NCBI GenBank assembly: GCA_009377695.1
Contig: WHTP01000042.1
Coordinates: 1 to 41,868, forward strand
From: Hyphomicrobiales bacterium
Lineage (GTDB): Bacteria; Pseudomonadota; Alphaproteobacteria; Rhizobiales; Xanthobacteraceae
DNA: 41,868 nucleotides
Reading direction: 5' to 3'
The translations under genes and the position numbers were made by a program. The notes under the pieces are model-generated. The model ran no database searches and had not been told where the DNA came from. It saw nothing but the letters and a program-made list of their open reading frames with translations. Numbering within the stretch: position 1 is the first letter of the stretch; every line of letters begins with the position of its first letter. Shown here piece after piece: positions 39,477-41,868 of this stretch.

Positions 39477-40675
39477 CCAGAGCATTCGATGCAATCGTCG
39501 TGGGCGCGCGCTGCGCCGGTTCGCCGACGGCGATGTTGCTGGCTCAGAAGGGGTATCGAGTCCTCGTGGTCGACCGCGCAACCTTTCCGAGCGACACGGT
39601 GTCCACCCACATCTTGCACCCGCTTGGCGCAAGGGCCCTGTCAAGGTGGGGCCTTCTCGATCGCCTGGCGGCGACCGGATGCCCGCCGATCCACACCTAC
39701 GCCTTCGACTTTGGTCCCTTCACGATTGCTGGCGCGCCAGGCACGAGAGACGCACCGGTCGCGTACTGCCCACGGCGGACAATACTCGACAAGCTGCTCC
39801 TCGACGCAGCAGCTCAATCCGGCGTGGAGATCCGCGAAGGCTTTGCCGTCGAGGAAGTCTTGATTGAGGACGGACGTGCGGTCGGCATAAAGGGCCGCTC
39901 GAAGCAGGGCGGCTCCACCATCGAGCGCGCTCAGGTTGTCGTCGGCGCCGATGGCAGACGCTCGTTTGTGGCCGAGGCAGTTCGACCAGAACACTATGAC
40001 GAAAACCCCCCCTTGCTCGCTGGGTACTACACCTATTGGAGCGGGCTACCGATGGACGGCAGGTTCGAAACCTATATCCGCGATAAACGCGGATTTGGGG
40101 TCGCTCCAACCCATGAAGATCTGACAATGGTCATTGTCGGATGGCCATACGCGGAATTCGCGGAAAACAAGAAAGACATCGAAGGAAATTGTCTGAAGAC
40201 GATCGAACTAGCGCCGGCTTTCGCCGACCGCTTACGCGGCGCGAGGCGGGAGGCGCGGTTCGCCAGCGCGGCCGTGCCGAACTATTTCCGCAAGCCTTAC
40301 GGGCCCGGTTGGGCGCTCGTGGGTGATGCCGCCTATAATAGAGACTTTATTACCGGACAAGGAATCATGGACGCCTTCCATGACGCCGAACTCTGCGCGG
40401 CCGCGCTCGACAGGGCCTTCTCCGGAACGCAACCGTTCGACGCTGCGATGAGTGAGTACCAGCGCATGCGCGACGCACGGGTCAAGGCGATGTACGAATT
40501 CACCTGTCAGCTAGCAACGCTGGAACCCCCGCCACCCGAAAGGCAGCAGCTCTTCGGCGCCGTTCACGGCAACCAGAAGGCCATGGATGGGTTCGCGCGG
40601 ATGAACGCCGGGACAATATCACCTGCGGAGTTCTTCGCGCCGGAGAACGTCAATGCGATTGCGGCCACCGCTTAG
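39473..40675 (+). CDS. FAD-dependent oxidoreductase (geranylgeranyl reductase/monooxygenase-like)
   Basis: A 400-residue flavoprotein with the N-terminal dinucleotide fold VVGARCAGS (9-17, the GARxAG variant of this subgroup) and Asp34 at the end of strand two. A central VVGADGRRS motif and the FAD-ribityl motif GDAAYNRDFITGQG near 285-300 are also visible. It belongs to the group 3 monooxygenase/geranylgeranyl reductase-like oxidoreductases. Start ATG 39473 has GGAG at 39461-39464; the frame is open upstream to 39140 but that overlaps the LuxR gene. The substrate is unknown. The LuxR-type regulator upstream is the likely controller. Confidence 0.85.
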   Translation: MTRAFDAIVVGARCAGSPTAMLLAQKGYRVLVVDRATFPSDTVSTHILHPLGARALSRWGLLDRLAATGCPPIHTYAFDFGPFTIAGAPGTRDAPVAYCPRRTILDKLLLDAAAQSGVEIREGFAVEEVLIEDGRAVGIKGRSKQGGSTIERAQVVVGADGRRSFVAEAVRPEHYDENPPLLAGYYTYWSGLPMDGRFETYIRDKRGFGVAPTHEDLTMVIVGWPYAEFAENKKDIEGNCLKTIELAPAFADRLRGARREARFASAAVPNYFRKPYGPGWALVGDAAYNRDFITGQGIMDAFHDAELCAAALDRAFSGTQPFDAAMSEYQRMRDARVKAMYEFTCQLATLEPPPPERQQLFGAVHGNQKAMDGFARMNAGTISPAEFFAPENVNAIAATA

Positions 40676-40694
40676 GACAAGGTCGCGCCAGGCT

Positions 40695-40928
40695 ATGACG
40701 ACCTCGTCACCCCTACGTACTTCAGTTTGGGAGCGGAGTCGCTCCGCCGTACCGGCCAAACTCCTTGCGCCAGGATTGGCGTTCGTTCTTGTGGTCGCTG
40801 CAGAGTTCAGCCGGGCGATGGCAGCGGCGCATCGCTATGACCAACTGAAAACACGCAGCGCACCGACCCGGCGCCCCGCGGCTAATATCGCGCGTCGGAT
40901 TTACATGGAGTTCTACTCCGACGGATAG
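40695..40928 (+). CDS. small single-TM protein with FYS-type tail
   Basis: A 77-residue protein: a hydrophobic segment at about 22-37, an AMAAAHRYDQLK stretch and a C-terminal IARRIYMEFYSDG. Small proteins with a membrane helix, a Arg/Tyr-rich stretch and a 'FYS' tail are common in Bradyrhizobium-like genomes, with no known function. Start ATG 40695, with a weak CCAGG upstream. It follows the oxidoreductase by 19 bp. Moderate confidence, since this rests on remembered patterns. Confidence 0.45.
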   Translation: MTTSSPLRTSVWERSRSAVPAKLLAPGLAFVLVVAAEFSRAMAAAHRYDQLKTRSAPTRRPAANIARRIYMEFYSDG

Positions 40929-40958
40929 CGGACCACCTCCGGTTTCCGCTCCCGATGT

Positions 40959-41100
40959 TTGAGTAGTGCCAATCGGCTCCGGTGCTCGAAGTGCGGGCTC
41001 ATGAAAGTGCGAATCTATTTCGAGGTGCCAAACCATCCAAACGCACGTCCAACCGCAGCGAGTAGGTCTCTTAGCTCGGGGGCGGCTGGAGACGAACTCG
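40959..41100 (+). pseudogene. possible zinc-ribbon gene fragment
   Basis: A frame opening at TTG 40959 contains LRCSKCG followed by VRIYFEVPNHPNA. This resembles the C-terminal half of small Rhizobiales zinc-ribbon proteins, but only one CxxC pair is present. After about 45 codons it becomes low-complexity and runs into the GFA gene in another frame. It is probably a decayed remnant. The rest of the 40929-41196 gap holds nothing recognisable. Confidence 0.25.
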
Positions 41101-41196
41101 GCCGCCCCGCCAATGGTCCAGGTCAACAGTCCGAGAGCTGCCGGTTGATTTCCGTGGTTTCCGCACGACATTTCCTCGGCAACCAGGGACGACGAA

Positions 41197-41661
41197 ATGA
41201 CCTCACCGTGGAGAACACGCCTGACCGGCGGCTGCCAATGCGGCGCCGTACGTTACGAATTGGTTGAGCCGCCAGTGCGTACCTGCATCTGTCATTGCCG
41301 GATGTGCCAGAAGGCGTCCGGCCAGCCGTTCATGGCATTCGCGACCGTCAGGCAGGAGCACCTGCAATGGACGCACGGCACGCCGGCCGTCTACCGGAGT
41401 TCGACGCTCGCGCAGCGCGGCTTCTGCAAGGACTGCGGGACGCCGCTCAGTTTCAAATTCGAGGGCGAGGAGATCTCGGTGACGAGCGGCAGCCTCGACG
41501 ATCCCACGGCGGCACCGCCGACGGTGCAATACGGCGTCGAGAGCACGGTCCCATGGTGCGCCACGCTCGGCGATCTGCCGGGCATCCGGACTGAGGACGA
41601 TCTCGGTCCGGAGATGATGGCGAAATTCGCAAGCTATCAGCATCCGGATCGTGATCGGTGA
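41197..41661 (+). CDS. GFA family zinc-binding protein
   Basis: A 154-residue protein of the GFA (glutathione-dependent formaldehyde-activating, Mss4-like fold) family. Zinc ligands are visible: CQCG near residues 13-16, CHCRMC near 32-37 and CKDCG near 77-81. The family is widespread; most members have no shown activity, and formaldehyde activation should not be assumed. Start ATG 41197 with CAGGGA at 41185-41190 as a weak ribosome-binding site. No formaldehyde dehydrogenase gene is nearby. Confidence 0.88.
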   Translation: MTSPWRTRLTGGCQCGAVRYELVEPPVRTCICHCRMCQKASGQPFMAFATVRQEHLQWTHGTPAVYRSSTLAQRGFCKDCGTPLSFKFEGEEISVTSGSLDDPTAAPPTVQYGVESTVPWCATLGDLPGIRTEDDLGPEMMAKFASYQHPDRDR

Positions 41662-41690
41662 GGGCGTGAGCGAGCGTCGAACGCAATCGC

Positions 41691-41868
41691 TTACCGCACC
41701 AACATCAACAATCCCGCCGTCACCACCACGAGGATCACCGCCGTCGTGCCGGTGACGGTTGCGACGTGGCGCCAGCCGAGCGCGGCGATGGCGGGGAGCG
41801 ACGTGCCGAGGCCAAGCGCGCCGATCGCGATCAAGAGACCCCATGTTGAGGCCTCGACCAGTGGCGCC
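41691..41868 (-). CDS. C-terminal end of YeiH-like putative sulfate exporter (partial)
   Basis: On the minus strand a frame enters from the window edge and ends at the TAA at 41693-41691, giving 58 residues. They contain LGLGTSLPAIAALGWRHVA and a final hydrophobic helix (AVILVVVTAGLLML), which fit the C terminus of the YeiH/UPF0324 'putative sulfate exporter' family. The 5' part is outside the window. It converges on the GFA gene with 29 bp between stops. Confidence 0.65.
   Translation of the reverse strand, partial: APLVEASTWGLLIAIGALGLGTSLPAIAALGWRHVATVTGTTAVILVVVTAGLLMLVR

Noticed and set aside
1-41868. tRNA, rRNA or riboswitch
   Set aside because: No cloverleaf, no CCA-ended tRNA-like fold and no recognisable riboswitch core was found by eye; a covariance-model scan could still find a small RNA.

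Overview
The window is high-GC DNA with ATGA/GTGA gene overlaps. The gene set (class I lysyl-tRNA synthetase, a PodJ-like Sel1 protein, the four-gene 'ligase-associated' repair set, many dispersed palindromes) points to an alphaproteobacterium of the order Hyphomicrobiales, probably near the Xanthobacteraceae/Nitrobacteraceae (Bradyrhizobium-like). This placement comes from gene content only. No rRNA, tRNA, transposase, integrase, phage gene or CRISPR array was seen.

Layout. 1-7.5 kb: a tightly overlapping catabolic operon: alpha/beta hydrolase, CoxG-like protein, three subunits of a molybdenum hydroxylase (FAD, Mo, 2Fe-2S), a UbiD-type decarboxylase and a second hydrolase. 7.6-11.8 kb: a 54-residue membrane protein, a SCO1/SenC copper protein, a family 3 solute-binding protein and class I LysRS, separated by twin-hairpin repeats. 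11.8-14.6 kb: a LysR regulator divergent from a TauD-like dioxygenase, followed by a TauE-like exporter. 14.7-18.9 kb: a glycosyltransferase, an S24/CI-like repressor, a DUF952 protein, pyrD and a small membrane protein. 18.9-26.4 kb: the ATP-dependent ligase, MBL-fold exonuclease, Lhr-like DEXH helicase and PdeM phosphoesterase, split into two divergent arms, with a TPR-methyltransferase heading the helicase arm. 26.5-31.5 kb: a TIGR02186-like protein, a second TSUP exporter and a 1028-residue coiled-coil/Sel1 protein. 32.2-34.0 kb: an acyl-CoA dehydrogenase. 34.1-37.3 kb: a lower-GC tripartite tricarboxylate transporter with TctA and TctB fused. 37.5-41.9 kb: a TPR-LuxR regulator, an FAD-dependent oxidoreductase, small proteins, a GFA-family protein and the end of a YeiH-like exporter.

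Two things stand out. First, a family of CTAG-bounded hairpins of about 75 bp, mostly in pairs joined by a 13-bp AT-rich spacer. They occur in five clusters plus one decayed single copy. The arm sequences differ between and within pairs, yet the stems stay paired, so substitutions are compensated and an asymmetric 2-3 nt bulge is kept. Second, a 140-150 bp palindromic element sits in frame, in the same orientation and reading phase, inside both the DNA ligase and the DEXH helicase genes, adding a similar peptide of about 45 residues to each.

The catabolic operon is the best candidate for an uncharacterised pathway: a ring or heteroatom-adjacent hydroxylation coupled to prenyl-FMN decarboxylation and hydrolysis. 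Its substrate cannot be read from the sequence.
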